Shown in pieces: positions 43,482-51,882 of a DNA stretch of 64,000 bases. Under the pieces are notes generated by a model that was given only the letters and a program-made list of their open reading frames with translations, was not told the DNA's origin and searched no databases. Position 1 is the first letter of the stretch. Every line of letters starts with the position of its first letter. Source of the stretch: Weeksella massiliensis (GTDB taxonomy: Bacteria; Bacteroidota; Bacteroidia; Flavobacteriales; Weeksellaceae); contig CCMH01000014.1 of the NCBI GenBank assembly GCA_000751595.1, positions 109,970 through 173,969 of the forward strand, given 5' to 3'. Made by a program: the position numbers and the translations under genes.

Positions 43482-44576
43482 TTGAAGAAAACGATCCTTT
43501 TTATAGCCCTTCTTGCACAAGGCTTTGCTTTTGCTCAATCTACCAGAAAATACTCGAACGAGTTTTTGAACATTGGCGTTGATGCGCGCGCTTTCGGTAT
43601 GGGAAATGCCGTGGTGGCTAATATTGGCGATGTAAATGCTGCGTATTGGAATCCGGCAGGATTAACCGATGTTGTTTTCGGCCCTCAATTTTCGGCTATG
43701 CACGCCGAATATTTTCAGTCGATTGCAAAGTATGATTATTTAGCGGCCGCTTTTCCTTTAGAAAACAACTCAACTTTGGCCGTTTCACTCTATCGTTTTG
43801 GGGTTGATGATATTCTGAATACGACAGAACTTATCGATAATCAGGGGAATATAGATTACAATAAAATTACTAAATTCTCGACAGCCGATTATGCGCTTAC
43901 CGCTTCGTATGCGGGTTATTTTTTCGGGAACAAAGATTTACAAGTCGGTGCAAACGCTAAAATCGTTTATCGACATATCGGGAAATTTGCCAATTCTTTT
44001 GGTTTCGGAATCGATTTCGGAATGCGCTATAAAACCGATAATGATTTTTATTTTGGTTTGATGGCACGTGACATCACAACAACTTTCAATGTCTGGAAAA
44101 TAAATTACGATAAACTTCCTAGTATTTCGATTGACGAACCAAATGCAGATGAAGTCGTTACCGTGAACGATTTACCTGGCGAAGATATCGAACTTACCTT
44201 ACCAAAACTCAATCTTGGGGTGGCAAAAACTTTTGCTGTTTCCGATCGGTTAAAGGTTTTGGGAGAGGTTGATCTTAATATGCATTTTCAAGAATCGAAT
44301 GATATTTTTTCGATGAAAGGTTTTAGTTTATCGCCTGCAGCTGGTGTCGAAATTTCGTACGATGATATGATTTTTCTTCGTGGCGGAGTCAATAATTTTC
44401 AGAAAGAAATGCAGTTCAACGAAAAGTATAAAAACACCTTTCAGCCCAACGTTGGTGTCGGTTTCAAATACCGTGGTATCAGCATCGATTATGCGTTAAC
44501 CGATATTGGCGATCAATCGATTGCTATGTATTCGAATATTTTTTCGGTAAAAGTTGATCTTAGCGAATGGCGTTAA
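43482..44576 (+). CDS. PorV/PorQ family outer-membrane protein
   Basis: Outer-membrane beta-barrel protein of the FadL-like PorV/PorQ family associated with type IX secretion, about 364 residues. The mature start YSNEFLNIGVDARAFGMGNA and VNAAYWNPAGL are family hallmarks. The frame is open from 43332, overlapping pssA, but a TTG at 43482 begins an ideal signal peptide (KKTILFIALLAQGFAFAQ) and is chosen. Whether this is the true PorV shuttle or a paralogue cannot be decided here; no other type IX gene is in the window. Confidence 0.85.
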   Translation: MKKTILFIALLAQGFAFAQSTRKYSNEFLNIGVDARAFGMGNAVVANIGDVNAAYWNPAGLTDVVFGPQFSAMHAEYFQSIAKYDYLAAAFPLENNSTLAVSLYRFGVDDILNTTELIDNQGNIDYNKITKFSTADYALTASYAGYFFGNKDLQVGANAKIVYRHIGKFANSFGFGIDFGMRYKTDNDFYFGLMARDITTTFNVWKINYDKLPSISIDEPNADEVVTVNDLPGEDIELTLPKLNLGVAKTFAVSDRLKVLGEVDLNMHFQESNDIFSMKGFSLSPAAGVEISYDDMIFLRGGVNNFQKEMQFNEKYKNTFQPNVGVGFKYRGISIDYALTDIGDQSIAMYSNIFSVKVDLSEWR

Positions 44577-44615
44577 TACGTAAACAAGATTCGATTTTTT
44601 CCTACCAAAAACATT

Positions 44616-45479
44616 TTATTTTTCTGTTTTCTTATAGATATGATAATCGAAAGTCGCCACTTTCATTTTCCAAAGATACAGCGTTTGTTGAGCGACTATT
44701 TTTCCGTTGGTTTCTCGAACAATCAAGCGATCCTGAAATGAGGCAATATAGTTTGCCCAAAAGTTATTTTTAGAATCATTTACTAAAAAATAAAATCCGG
44801 CATCTGAAAATCGTTTTCCTTTTGATTCTAAAATCAACTCATTTTCGGCACCAATACGTGGTTTCAGAATAACAGTTGCATTTCCTTTGGGTAATGGGAA
44901 AACCGCACGAATACAGGTTTGCTGATTGGGTAAGGTACAAGTTCCATATACTCCCGCATAGAGAATGCGATTTGTCTTTTGGTTTTTTCGCAACCAAATC
45001 GTGTGTCGGATTTCTTGGGTTTTAGGCGATATTAATTGGATAATTTCACTCGATAAAAGTTCTTTGTTTTGCGTGTTTAGAGGAAGGTTGAGTTGATGAA
45101 TTCTTTGGCTGAAAAGTCGTTGAACCAAAAAAGCTGGCACTATAAAAATAGGATTCCATTTTGCTTCAAAAGTTAATTCGTATTGAACAGTATTCACGTA
45201 AAAATCAAGGATGCTTTTCGATAAACGATTCAAATCTTTTTCGGGTAATTGAAGGTCCTTTATAGAGGACAATAAACCAGAATTGGGTAAATTATTTTCG
45301 ATTATCAAAGACTCTTTTTCGGCCAGTTGTTGAATGAATTTTTCCCCAATTCCATCAATTTCACCAAATGGACTATCGAGCCAAGGATTTTCGGTAGGAT
45401 GATACGATCGTCCAAACAAAATAACCCATTGCTGCGTTATCCAATCCTGAATTTTTTGCATTGAATGAGCCAAATTCAT
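44616..45479 (-). CDS. Unrecognised protein coupled to the CrtA-like gene
   Basis: A 287-residue soluble-looking protein with no signal peptide and no family I recognise. Parts: WITQQWVILFGRSYHPTENPWLDSPFGEIDGIG near the start; LRKNQKTNRILYAGVYGTCTLP; a long C-terminal beta-rich region. The frame is open to 45500, but ATG at 45479 overlaps the CrtA-like stop exactly (ATGA), so this start and translational coupling are likely. It may work with the CrtA-like protein. Confidence 0.7.
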   Translation of the reverse strand: MNLAHSMQKIQDWITQQWVILFGRSYHPTENPWLDSPFGEIDGIGEKFIQQLAEKESLIIENNLPNSGLLSSIKDLQLPEKDLNRLSKSILDFYVNTVQYELTFEAKWNPIFIVPAFLVQRLFSQRIHQLNLPLNTQNKELLSSEIIQLISPKTQEIRHTIWLRKNQKTNRILYAGVYGTCTLPNQQTCIRAVFPLPKGNATVILKPRIGAENELILESKGKRFSDAGFYFLVNDSKNNFWANYIASFQDRLIVRETNGKIVAQQTLYLWKMKVATFDYHIYKKTEK

Positions 45480-46159
45480 TTTGCTGACTTTACTTTCCAA
45501 CCTTCATGTTCAGAAATAATTGCAAAACGCAAAGTGGTAAATTCTACATGAAAATCTTTTCGTTCTCGTTCTTTCATCGCATCTAAATGTCTTTTTGGTC
45601 GAGGCATAGCGCTGTGTCCACGCACCATATCGGTCATTGCATTTTGAGAATTCCAGATAGAAAAAGTAGAAATAAGGTTCGGTAAACGAATCGAGGCTAA
45701 GGAAAGTGTGGTTTCGGGATGATCGCGAACCAATGTTTCTACCGGTTTTCCCCATTTGAGAAAACGAGGAATTTGACTCATTTTCATTCTTGCTAAAGTT
45801 ACTGCAACAACTTTTTCTTTATCCGGATCAACTTCGAATGTTTTATTAGGAATTTGAAAACCAGAAATTGTTCCCCATTGACGCAAAAAACGCAATTTTA
45901 TGAACCAATGTTTTGCGAGTTTTTGTCCAATAGGATGTTCTCTCAAAAAGAAATCTAAATCGTCTTCTTTTTCCCATTGCGCAAAAACAACTAAAGTGGT
46001 ATTGAAGAAACGAGTTTTTGCAAAAATAGAAGAACCAAGCTCCATAGCAGACATCGTTTCAGCATGCATCAAACCTTTGGCTTTCTTCAAAGGACAAAAC
46101 ATCATTTGTAGGGCAGATGAAAAGGGGAGTGAAAGAATATGATAACTGAAAATGCTCAT
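45476..46159 (-). CDS. CrtA (spheroidene monooxygenase)-like protein
   Basis: A 227-residue protein of the CrtA-like family. Seen features: GLMHAETM, FFNTTLVVFAQWEKEDDLDFFLREH, and SIWNSQNAMTDMVRGHSAMPRPKRHLDAMKERERKDFHVEF, the conserved C-terminal core. In phototrophs CrtA oxidises carotenoids; the function of homologues in Bacteroidota is not established. No carotenoid synthesis gene is nearby. The next gene is translationally coupled. Confidence 0.75.
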   Translation of the reverse strand: MSIFSYHILSLPFSSALQMMFCPLKKAKGLMHAETMSAMELGSSIFAKTRFFNTTLVVFAQWEKEDDLDFFLREHPIGQKLAKHWFIKLRFLRQWGTISGFQIPNKTFEVDPDKEKVVAVTLARMKMSQIPRFLKWGKPVETLVRDHPETTLSLASIRLPNLISTFSIWNSQNAMTDMVRGHSAMPRPKRHLDAMKERERKDFHVEFTTLRFAIISEHEGWKVKSAK

Positions 46160-46213
46160 GTTATTTTTATCCTAATTTATCTATTTTTTCATCCTACCGA
46201 AATCTGAAAAAGT

Positions 46214-49024
46214 TTACTTTTTATGTTCTTTGAGTTTTTCTGCCAAGAATTGTCCGGTGTATGAATTTTTTACTTTAGCCACTTCTTCTGGCGTTCCTTC
46301 GGCAACGAGATAGCCACCTTTTTCACCACCTTCGGTTCCTAAATCGATTACCCAATCGGCCACTTTTATAATATCCATATTGTGCTCGATAACAAATACC
46401 GAATGTCCGATTTCTATCAAAGCACGAAAAGCTTTCACTAATTTCTGAATATCATGAAAATGTAGTCCGGTCGAAGGCTCGTCGAAAATAAATAAGGTTC
46501 GATCTTTGGTTTCTCCTTTGGTGAGGAAAAACGCCAATTTTATACGTTGTGCTTCACCACCAGAAAGTGTGTTCGATGATTGTCCTAATTGTACATAGCC
46601 CAAACCTACATCTTGTAGCGGTTGTAGTTTTTGGACAATTTTATCTTGTTGATGAAGCGTAAAAAATTCAATTGCTTCGTCGATGCTCATGTGCAAGACA
46701 TCGGAAATGTTTTTGTCTTCAAACTTCACGTCCAAAACGGCTTGCTGAAAACGTTGCCCATGACAAGCTTCGCATTCGAGTTCTACATCGGCCATGAATT
46801 GCATTTCGATCGTTATTGTTCCTTCGCCTTTACAGATTTCGCATCGGCCACCATCGACATTAAAAGAGAAATGTTTCGCTGTAAAGCCCATGAGTTTACT
46901 TGCCTTTTGAGCCGCAAACAAAGCGCGAATATCGTCGTAAGCTTTAACATAGGTAACAGGATTTGATCGCGATGATTTCCCTATCGGATTTTGATCGATT
47001 AGCTCGATGGATTTAATCGATTTCACTGCTCCTTTTAGTTTGTCAAAATCACCAATTTTATTTCCGTATTGTTCGTGTTCTCGTTGTAGAGCTGGCGTCA
47101 AAATATCTTTCATCAAAGTAGATTTCCCAGAACCACTAACCCCTGTAATAACGGTAAGCATATTGAGCGGAAAACTAACGTCTATATTTTTTAGGTTGTT
47201 TTCTCGTGCCCCGGTAATGGTAATCATGTTTTTTGGTCGGATGCGCTTTTCGGGTAAATTGATTTTCATTTTCCCGTTGAGGTATTGAGCCGTTAAGGTA
47301 TTGGATTTTAGTAACTCATCATACGTTCCTTCAAAAACTACTTCACCACCATTGACACCTGCTTCGGGACCAATATCGATGATATAATCGGCTGCTTTTA
47401 TTATATCTTCATCGTGTTCTACTACAATTACAGAATTTCCTAAATCGCGCAATCTTTTCAGAACAGAAAGAAATCGAACAGTATCTTTAGAATGCAATCC
47501 AATCGATGGTTCGTCTAAAACATACATCGATCCGACCAAACTCGAACCTAAAGAGGTTGCTAAATTGATTCGTTGACTTTCTCCACCCGACAAGGTATTC
47601 GATGCACGATTGAGGGTGAGGTAATCTAAACCAACATCGAGCAAGAAAGAAAGTCGACTTTCGACTTCGTAGATAATTCTACCGGCAACTTGCTGATCGT
47701 ATTCTGAAAATTCGATGGTATCAAAAAATTTTTTCAGGTCACCTAATGGGACGTCAACCAAGTCGGGCAATGATTTGTTATTGATTTTTACCCAATTGGT
47801 TTCTGGTCGTAAACGCTTTCCTTTGCATGTTGGACATTTGGTTTTTCCGCGATAGCGCGAGAGCATTACACGGTATTGTATTTTGTAGGAGTTGCTTTCG
47901 ACCATCTGAAAAAAGCCATCAATTCCTTCCCATTCTTTGTCACCGTGCCACAAATAATCTTTTTGCGCTTCGGTTAATTGGAAATAGGGTTTATGGATAG
48001 GAAAATCTTTTTTCGAGGCGATTTTGATAAAATGGTTTTTCCATTCACTCATTTTTTCACCTTTCCAAGCGACAATAGCGTCTTCGAAAATGGTAAGATT
48101 TTTATTCGGAATAACCAGATTTTCATCAATACCAATAATTTTACCGTACCCTTCGCAGGTCGGACAAGCGCCGTAGGGATTATTGAAACTGAAAAAGTGA
48201 ATATTGGGTTCGTTGAAAACAATTCCGTCCAACTCAAACTTTGTCGAAAAGAAATGTTTTTTAGAATTGTCGGTTTCTTCTAATATGATTTCTCCTTTTC
48301 CTTCGAAAAAAGCCAATTCTACCGCATCGCCCAATCGGTGCAAAAAAGCTTCGTCTTTTTGGGTCGAAATCCGATCGATGATGAGGTAAATTTTATGCTC
48401 TTTGTTGGGTTGGAAATGAAACTCTATCAAGTCTTCTATTTTCACTTGTTGATCATCGACCAAAAGACGATTAAATCCTTGTTGATTGAGGATGTTCAAA
48501 TGTTCGGTGAACGTTCTATCGTCTGGAATATGAAGATCAATTAATAGCAATAATTTGGTATCTTCGGCTAAACTCGTAATGAAATTAATAACATCGGTCA
48601 CCGTATCTTTTTTCACTTCTTTACCCGAAACCGGAGAAAAAGTTTTACCAACGCGGGCGTACAAAAGTTTCAGATAATCGTAGATTTCTGTGGTTGTCCC
48701 GACGGTTGATCGAGGATTGCTGCTGATAACTTTTTGTTGGATCGCAATTGCAGGTGCAATTCCTTTGATGTAGTCGACCTGAGGTTTGTCGAGTTTCCCC
48801 AAAAACTGTCTGGCATACGAAGATAAACTTTCAACATATCTTCGCTGACCTTCAGCGTATAAAGTATCAAAAGCCAAAGTCGATTTTCCCGATCCCGACA
48901 TTCCCGTAATCACCACGAGTTTGTTTTTTGGGATGGCTACATCGATGTTTTTTAGGTTATGCAATTTTGCTCCTTTTACAAGGATAAAATCTTTCGGATC
49001 AAGCGTGTTAATGTCTTTTTTCAT
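46214..49024 (-). CDS. uvrA: Excinuclease ABC subunit A
   Basis: Damage-recognition ATPase of nucleotide excision repair, 936 residues. Two ABC modules: Walker A GMSGSGKSTL and GVSGSGKSTL, two LSGGE signatures, and zinc modules CPTCEGYGK / CPTCKGKR and CEICKGEG / CEACHGQR. A frame extension to 49072 overlaps the promoter -7 element, so ATG at 49024 (MKKDINTLDPKDF) is used. Monocistronic. Confidence 0.96.
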   Translation of the reverse strand: MKKDINTLDPKDFILVKGAKLHNLKNIDVAIPKNKLVVITGMSGSGKSTLAFDTLYAEGQRRYVESLSSYARQFLGKLDKPQVDYIKGIAPAIAIQQKVISSNPRSTVGTTTEIYDYLKLLYARVGKTFSPVSGKEVKKDTVTDVINFITSLAEDTKLLLLIDLHIPDDRTFTEHLNILNQQGFNRLLVDDQQVKIEDLIEFHFQPNKEHKIYLIIDRISTQKDEAFLHRLGDAVELAFFEGKGEIILEETDNSKKHFFSTKFELDGIVFNEPNIHFFSFNNPYGACPTCEGYGKIIGIDENLVIPNKNLTIFEDAIVAWKGEKMSEWKNHFIKIASKKDFPIHKPYFQLTEAQKDYLWHGDKEWEGIDGFFQMVESNSYKIQYRVMLSRYRGKTKCPTCKGKRLRPETNWVKINNKSLPDLVDVPLGDLKKFFDTIEFSEYDQQVAGRIIYEVESRLSFLLDVGLDYLTLNRASNTLSGGESQRINLATSLGSSLVGSMYVLDEPSIGLHSKDTVRFLSVLKRLRDLGNSVIVVEHDEDIIKAADYIIDIGPEAGVNGGEVVFEGTYDELLKSNTLTAQYLNGKMKINLPEKRIRPKNMITITGARENNLKNIDVSFPLNMLTVITGVSGSGKSTLMKDILTPALQREHEQYGNKIGDFDKLKGAVKSIKSIELIDQNPIGKSSRSNPVTYVKAYDDIRALFAAQKASKLMGFTAKHFSFNVDGGRCEICKGEGTITIEMQFMADVELECEACHGQRFQQAVLDVKFEDKNISDVLHMSIDEAIEFFTLHQQDKIVQKLQPLQDVGLGYVQLGQSSNTLSGGEAQRIKLAFFLTKGETKDRTLFIFDEPSTGLHFHDIQKLVKAFRALIEIGHSVFVIEHNMDIIKVADWVIDLGTEGGEKGGYLVAEGTPEEVAKVKNSYTGQFLAEKLKEHKK

Positions 49025-49031
49025 CGGAGGC

Positions 49032-49039
49032 CAAAGATA
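49032..49039 (-). promoter_or_regulatory. Candidate -7 element (TATCTTTG) of uvrA
   Basis: Minus-strand TATCTTTG ends 7 nt before the uvrA ATG, so the transcript would be nearly leaderless. The nearest upstream TTG is 26 nt away, longer than usual. Confidence 0.45.
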
Positions 49040-49073
49040 CGATATATTCGTTGTTTTGAGAAATGCAACCAAT

Positions 49074-49099
49074 AAAAAAGCACCTCGCTCGAAGTGCTT
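49074..49099 (-). terminator. Terminator of the DUF3060-like gene
   Basis: Minus strand: AAGCAC stem with GTGCTT (complement of 49094-49099 and 49078-49083), inner TCG/CGA pairing, followed by a T tract. It lies between the small secreted protein and uvrA. Confidence 0.8.
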
Positions 49100-49122
49100 A
49101 AGTTTTTTTGATTTGGATAGGA

Positions 49123-49455
49123 TTATTTTCGACCAATAACATTATCACGTCCTTTGTCTGTGATACTTACCATGCGCTCGGAAGTGGGATTTTCATACGA
49201 AACTACATTGTAATCTCCATAAACTTGTAGCCGATTTACTCTGGCTATTTGCACCACATTAGAGGTTCCTTCTACCGTCACTTTCGAGCAATTTCCACTG
49301 ATATCGACCACGTGGTTATCTCCCTGTATGAGGACCGATTGATTATTGCAATTGAATTCGCGTACAGAATTATTGCCACGGACTTCGATTACCTTTGTTT
49401 GGGCTTGCGTCATCGCACCTAAACAGAATAGAAAAAGAATGCTTTGTTTTTTCAT
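49123..49455 (-). CDS. Small secreted DUF3060-like protein
   Basis: A 110-residue exported protein: MKKQSILFLFCLGAMTQAQ signal peptide, then short repeated beta segments of the type N-x-V/S-V-x-I-x-G-x-N (CNNQSVLIQGDNHVVDISGNCSKVTVEGTSNVVQIARVN), as in DUF3060 beta-solenoids. Longer frames begin at 49479 and 49593, but only 49455 puts the signal peptide first and avoids the divergent prmC promoter. Function unknown. Confidence 0.72.
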   Translation of the reverse strand: MKKQSILFLFCLGAMTQAQTKVIEVRGNNSVREFNCNNQSVLIQGDNHVVDISGNCSKVTVEGTSNVVQIARVNRLQVYGDYNVVSYENPTSERMVSITDKGRDNVIGRK

Positions 49456-49511
49456 AAAGGTAGCAGTTTTGTTTTTCATATTAAAAATAAATAAAAAATA
49501 GAAGATAAATG

Positions 49512-49519
49512 TATTTTTG
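49512..49519 (+). promoter_or_regulatory. Candidate -7 element (TATTTTTG) of prmC
   Basis: Exact TANNTTTG 4 nt before the preferred prmC ATG, implying a leaderless or nearly leaderless mRNA. No -33 TTG at standard distance. Confidence 0.4.
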
Positions 49520-49523
49520 TTGG

Positions 49524-50369
49524 ATGAATTTATCAGAATTTGAAAAGTTTTTTGTGCAGTCGCTTTCTCCCTTATATGATGAGCAAGAAGCAAAAGCTTT
49601 ATTTCGGTATTATCTTACCGAGAAATATCATTTCAGTTCTTCGGATTTTCTTTTACCAACAGAACATATTTTTCGGTTGGATGAAGTAGAAAACGAGGTA
49701 ATTGCTTTGGCGCAAGGAAAACCGATTCAACATCTATTAGGTTTCGCTTATTTTATGGATTGGAAATTTTCGGTGAATGAATTTACCTTGATTCCAAGAC
49801 CCGAAACCGAAGAATTGGTCGAATGGATTGCGCAGGATTTACACAAAAGAACCGACGAATTACGCTTGTTGGATATTGGGACAGGAAGTGGATGCATTCC
49901 GATTTCGTTGAAGCATCTCCTACCAAAAGCTCAGATTTCTGCAATCGATTTTTCTGCTCAGGCAATAGAAATGGCGAAGAAAAATGCAGAGGACAATAAA
50001 GTTGAGGTGGATTTTTTTGTACACGATGTTTTTGAAAAATTTCCGACCGAAAAAAAATACGATGTGCTTGTTTCTAATCCGCCCTATGTGCGCAATTGTG
50101 AAAAAGAAGCAATGCATCAAAATGTGTTGAACTTTGAACCCGAAACTGCACTTTTTGTAGATGACAATGATCCGCTTGTTTTTTATCGACGCATAAAAGA
50201 AGTGGCTAAAGAAATCTTAACAGAGGAAGGTGGGGTGTATTTAGAGATTAATCAATATTTAGGTGAGGAAATGGTTGAGTTGTATTCGGTTGATTTTAAA
50301 AGTGTTGAACTGAAAAAAGACTTATCAGGCAATTATCGAATGCTAAAAGCTTCTACCAAAATAAAATAA
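49524..50369 (+). CDS. prmC: Peptide chain release factor glutamine methyltransferase
   Basis: SAM-dependent enzyme methylating the Gln of the GGQ motif of release factors. The 281 residues from ATG 49524 include the N-terminal helical domain, LIPRPETEELVEW, the SAM loop LLDIGTGSGCIPISL, and the catalytic NPPYV motif. A start at 49509 is possible but overlaps the -7 element. Standalone gene. Confidence 0.94.
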   Translation: MNLSEFEKFFVQSLSPLYDEQEAKALFRYYLTEKYHFSSSDFLLPTEHIFRLDEVENEVIALAQGKPIQHLLGFAYFMDWKFSVNEFTLIPRPETEELVEWIAQDLHKRTDELRLLDIGTGSGCIPISLKHLLPKAQISAIDFSAQAIEMAKKNAEDNKVEVDFFVHDVFEKFPTEKKYDVLVSNPPYVRNCEKEAMHQNVLNFEPETALFVDDNDPLVFYRRIKEVAKEILTEEGGVYLEINQYLGEEMVELYSVDFKSVELKKDLSGNYRMLKASTKIK

Positions 50370-50448
50370 TTTTTGGTAAAATTATCACCTTGGTTTGATT
50401 TTTGAATAATTGTGTAATCGAATCTAAAATTTTAAAAAATAATACGAA

Positions 50449-50970
50449 ATGAAAAAATTAATTGTAGGTCTTTCTGTAATGACCATGATCTTTGCAACCT
50501 CTTGTAAAAAAGAAGATAAAACAGTAGTCGTAGAAGATGCGAACGATTCTATTACGCATGTAGAAACTGTTACAACGGTAACCCCTGCGGTGGATGAAAC
50601 CGAAGCAAAAGCCCGTCTAGATCAAGCACAAAAAGATTTGGATGAAGCAATTGCAAAAGGTGATAAAGCAGCCGAAGAAGCAGCTCGTAAAACTCGTGAT
50701 GAAGCGCAAACTGCTTGGGATAACTTCAAAAAAGGAGTTTCAGAAACCACTCAAGATGTAAAAGATGGAGTTGATCATGCAGCTACAAAAACCAAAGAAG
50801 GTGTAAATGAAGCCGTAAAAGACACCAAAGAAGCTGTAAATAATACCGCTAATGATGTAAAAGACGCTTCTAAAAAAGCCGCTGAAGATGTGAAAGATGC
50901 CTCGAAAAAAGCAGCAGATGATGTGAAAGAAGGATATAACAATTTGCTCGATAAAGCAAAAGCAAAATAA
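50449..50970 (+). CDS. LEA-like lipoprotein with 11-residue repeats
   Basis: A 173-residue lipoprotein: signal and lipobox ATSC with Cys19, short linker, then a long amphipathic helix. The C-terminal half has 11-residue repeats, clearest as DVKDASKKAAE-DVKDASKKAAD-DVKEGYNNLLD, and earlier TKEGVNEAVKD-TKEAVNNTAND. This pattern is that of group 3 LEA and related stress proteins. It may stabilise the envelope under desiccation or act as a periplasmic spacer. A good terminator follows. Confidence 0.8.
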   Translation: MKKLIVGLSVMTMIFATSCKKEDKTVVVEDANDSITHVETVTTVTPAVDETEAKARLDQAQKDLDEAIAKGDKAAEEAARKTRDEAQTAWDNFKKGVSETTQDVKDGVDHAATKTKEGVNEAVKDTKEAVNNTANDVKDASKKAAEDVKDASKKAADDVKEGYNNLLDKAKAK

Positions 50971-51004
50971 TTCTTCAACATTTTTAGAATTTAATAGTTA
51001 ATAC

Positions 51005-51038
51005 AGCAGCCAAGATTTTTCTTGGCTGCTTTGTTTTT
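51005..51038 (+). terminator. Terminator of the LEA-like lipoprotein gene
   Basis: AGCAGCCAAGA at 51005-51015 pairs perfectly with TCTTGGCTGCT at 51020-51030, loop TTTT, then a T-rich tail. Confidence 0.92.
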
Positions 51039-51061
51039 AATATAACCAACAAAAATAATCA

Positions 51062-51095
51062 TTGCGTCGGTAGCGAAATTGTTGCCGTATATTTG
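51062..51095 (+). promoter_or_regulatory. Promoter of the GNAT gene
   Basis: TTG at 51062-51064, 23-nt spacer, TATATTTG at 51088-51095 followed by C. It gives a leader of about 10 nt before the ATG at 51113. Confidence 0.7.
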
Positions 51096-51112
51096 CAGAA
51101 AAGTACATCATT

Positions 51113-51673
51113 ATGTTGATTAGAAAAGCGAAAAAGCAAGAAAACAAAGAAATTGCCCCTTTACTTTTGTTAGCAATGGAAGATATCGTTTATACGTTTA
51201 TTAATGAAGAAAATAGAGAGAAAGCACTTGGGTTTTTAGAGCATTTTATTGGCCAAGAAAACAACCAATATTCGTATGAAAATATTTGGGTTTTAGAAAT
51301 GGATGGTCAAATTGCTGGAGCGATAGATGTATATGATGGTGGAAAACTGGATGAATTGAGAGAGCCAATTATTCAATATTTAAATGAAAAATACAACAAC
51401 GAAATTTCTCCAGAAGATGAAACCGAAGCAGGTGAGTGGTATTTAGATACATTGGGAGTGAATCCTAATTTTCAAGGCAAAGGAATAGGTTCGTCACTCA
51501 TTAACTATATCATCGAAAATATCTCGAGTGAGAAAAATAAAGCTGTCGGTTTACTTGTCGATCTCGATAATCCGAATGCAAAACGTCTTTATGAACGTTT
51601 AGGGTTTCAGAAAATAAAAGATAAACCGTTGGTTGGTAAAGTATTAGAGCATATGCAAGTAAAGATTCGATAA
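51113..51673 (+). CDS. GNAT family N-acetyltransferase
   Basis: A 186-residue acetyltransferase. The acetyl-CoA loop is in LDTLGVNPNFQGKGIGSSLINY (Q-x-x-G-x-G), followed by VDLDNPNAKRLYERLGFQ. An N-terminal MLIRKAKKQE start is typical. The substrate (protein N-terminus, amine or small molecule) is not predictable. It has its own promoter and no operon partner. Confidence 0.88.
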   Translation: MLIRKAKKQENKEIAPLLLLAMEDIVYTFINEENREKALGFLEHFIGQENNQYSYENIWVLEMDGQIAGAIDVYDGGKLDELREPIIQYLNEKYNNEISPEDETEAGEWYLDTLGVNPNFQGKGIGSSLINYIIENISSEKNKAVGLLVDLDNPNAKRLYERLGFQKIKDKPLVGKVLEHMQVKIR

Positions 51674-51686
51674 AGTTAAATAATAG

Positions 51687-51717
51687 TTGGTAGTTGCAAT
51701 AATTAGTTGTAAATTTG
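51687..51717 (+). promoter_or_regulatory. Promoter of the DEAD-box helicase gene
   Basis: TTG at 51687-51689, 20-nt spacer, TAAATTTG at 51710-51717 followed by C, an exact consensus match. The start would be near 51725, leaving a leader of about 160 nt. Confidence 0.75.
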
Positions 51718-51833
51718 CAAAACCTTTTTCTGGGAGAGAAAGGACGGATGTTTTAAGAATTTCATTTAGGGATTTTTCGGCTGCTTGGCCATTTAATTTT
51801 ATTCTTTCATATCCGATAGTTTATTAAAAAGAC

Positions 51834-51868
51834 AACCGGAGTGAATGATAAATGGATTTATCCCGGTT
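51834..51868 (+). promoter_or_regulatory. Structured leader hairpin just before the helicase start
   Basis: Outer stem AACCGG (51834-51839) with CCGGTT (51863-51868), inner stem GATAAA (51847-51852) with TTTATC (51857-51862), separated by a 7-nt bulge. It ends 14 nt before the ATG and may affect translation or serve as a helicase-responsive or temperature-responsive element. Confidence 0.5.
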
Positions 51869-51882
51869 ACTAATGTAAAAAA

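Noticed and set aside
49025..49072. N-terminal extension of UvrA
   Set aside because: It overlaps the TATCTTTG promoter element and has no counterpart in UvrA proteins.
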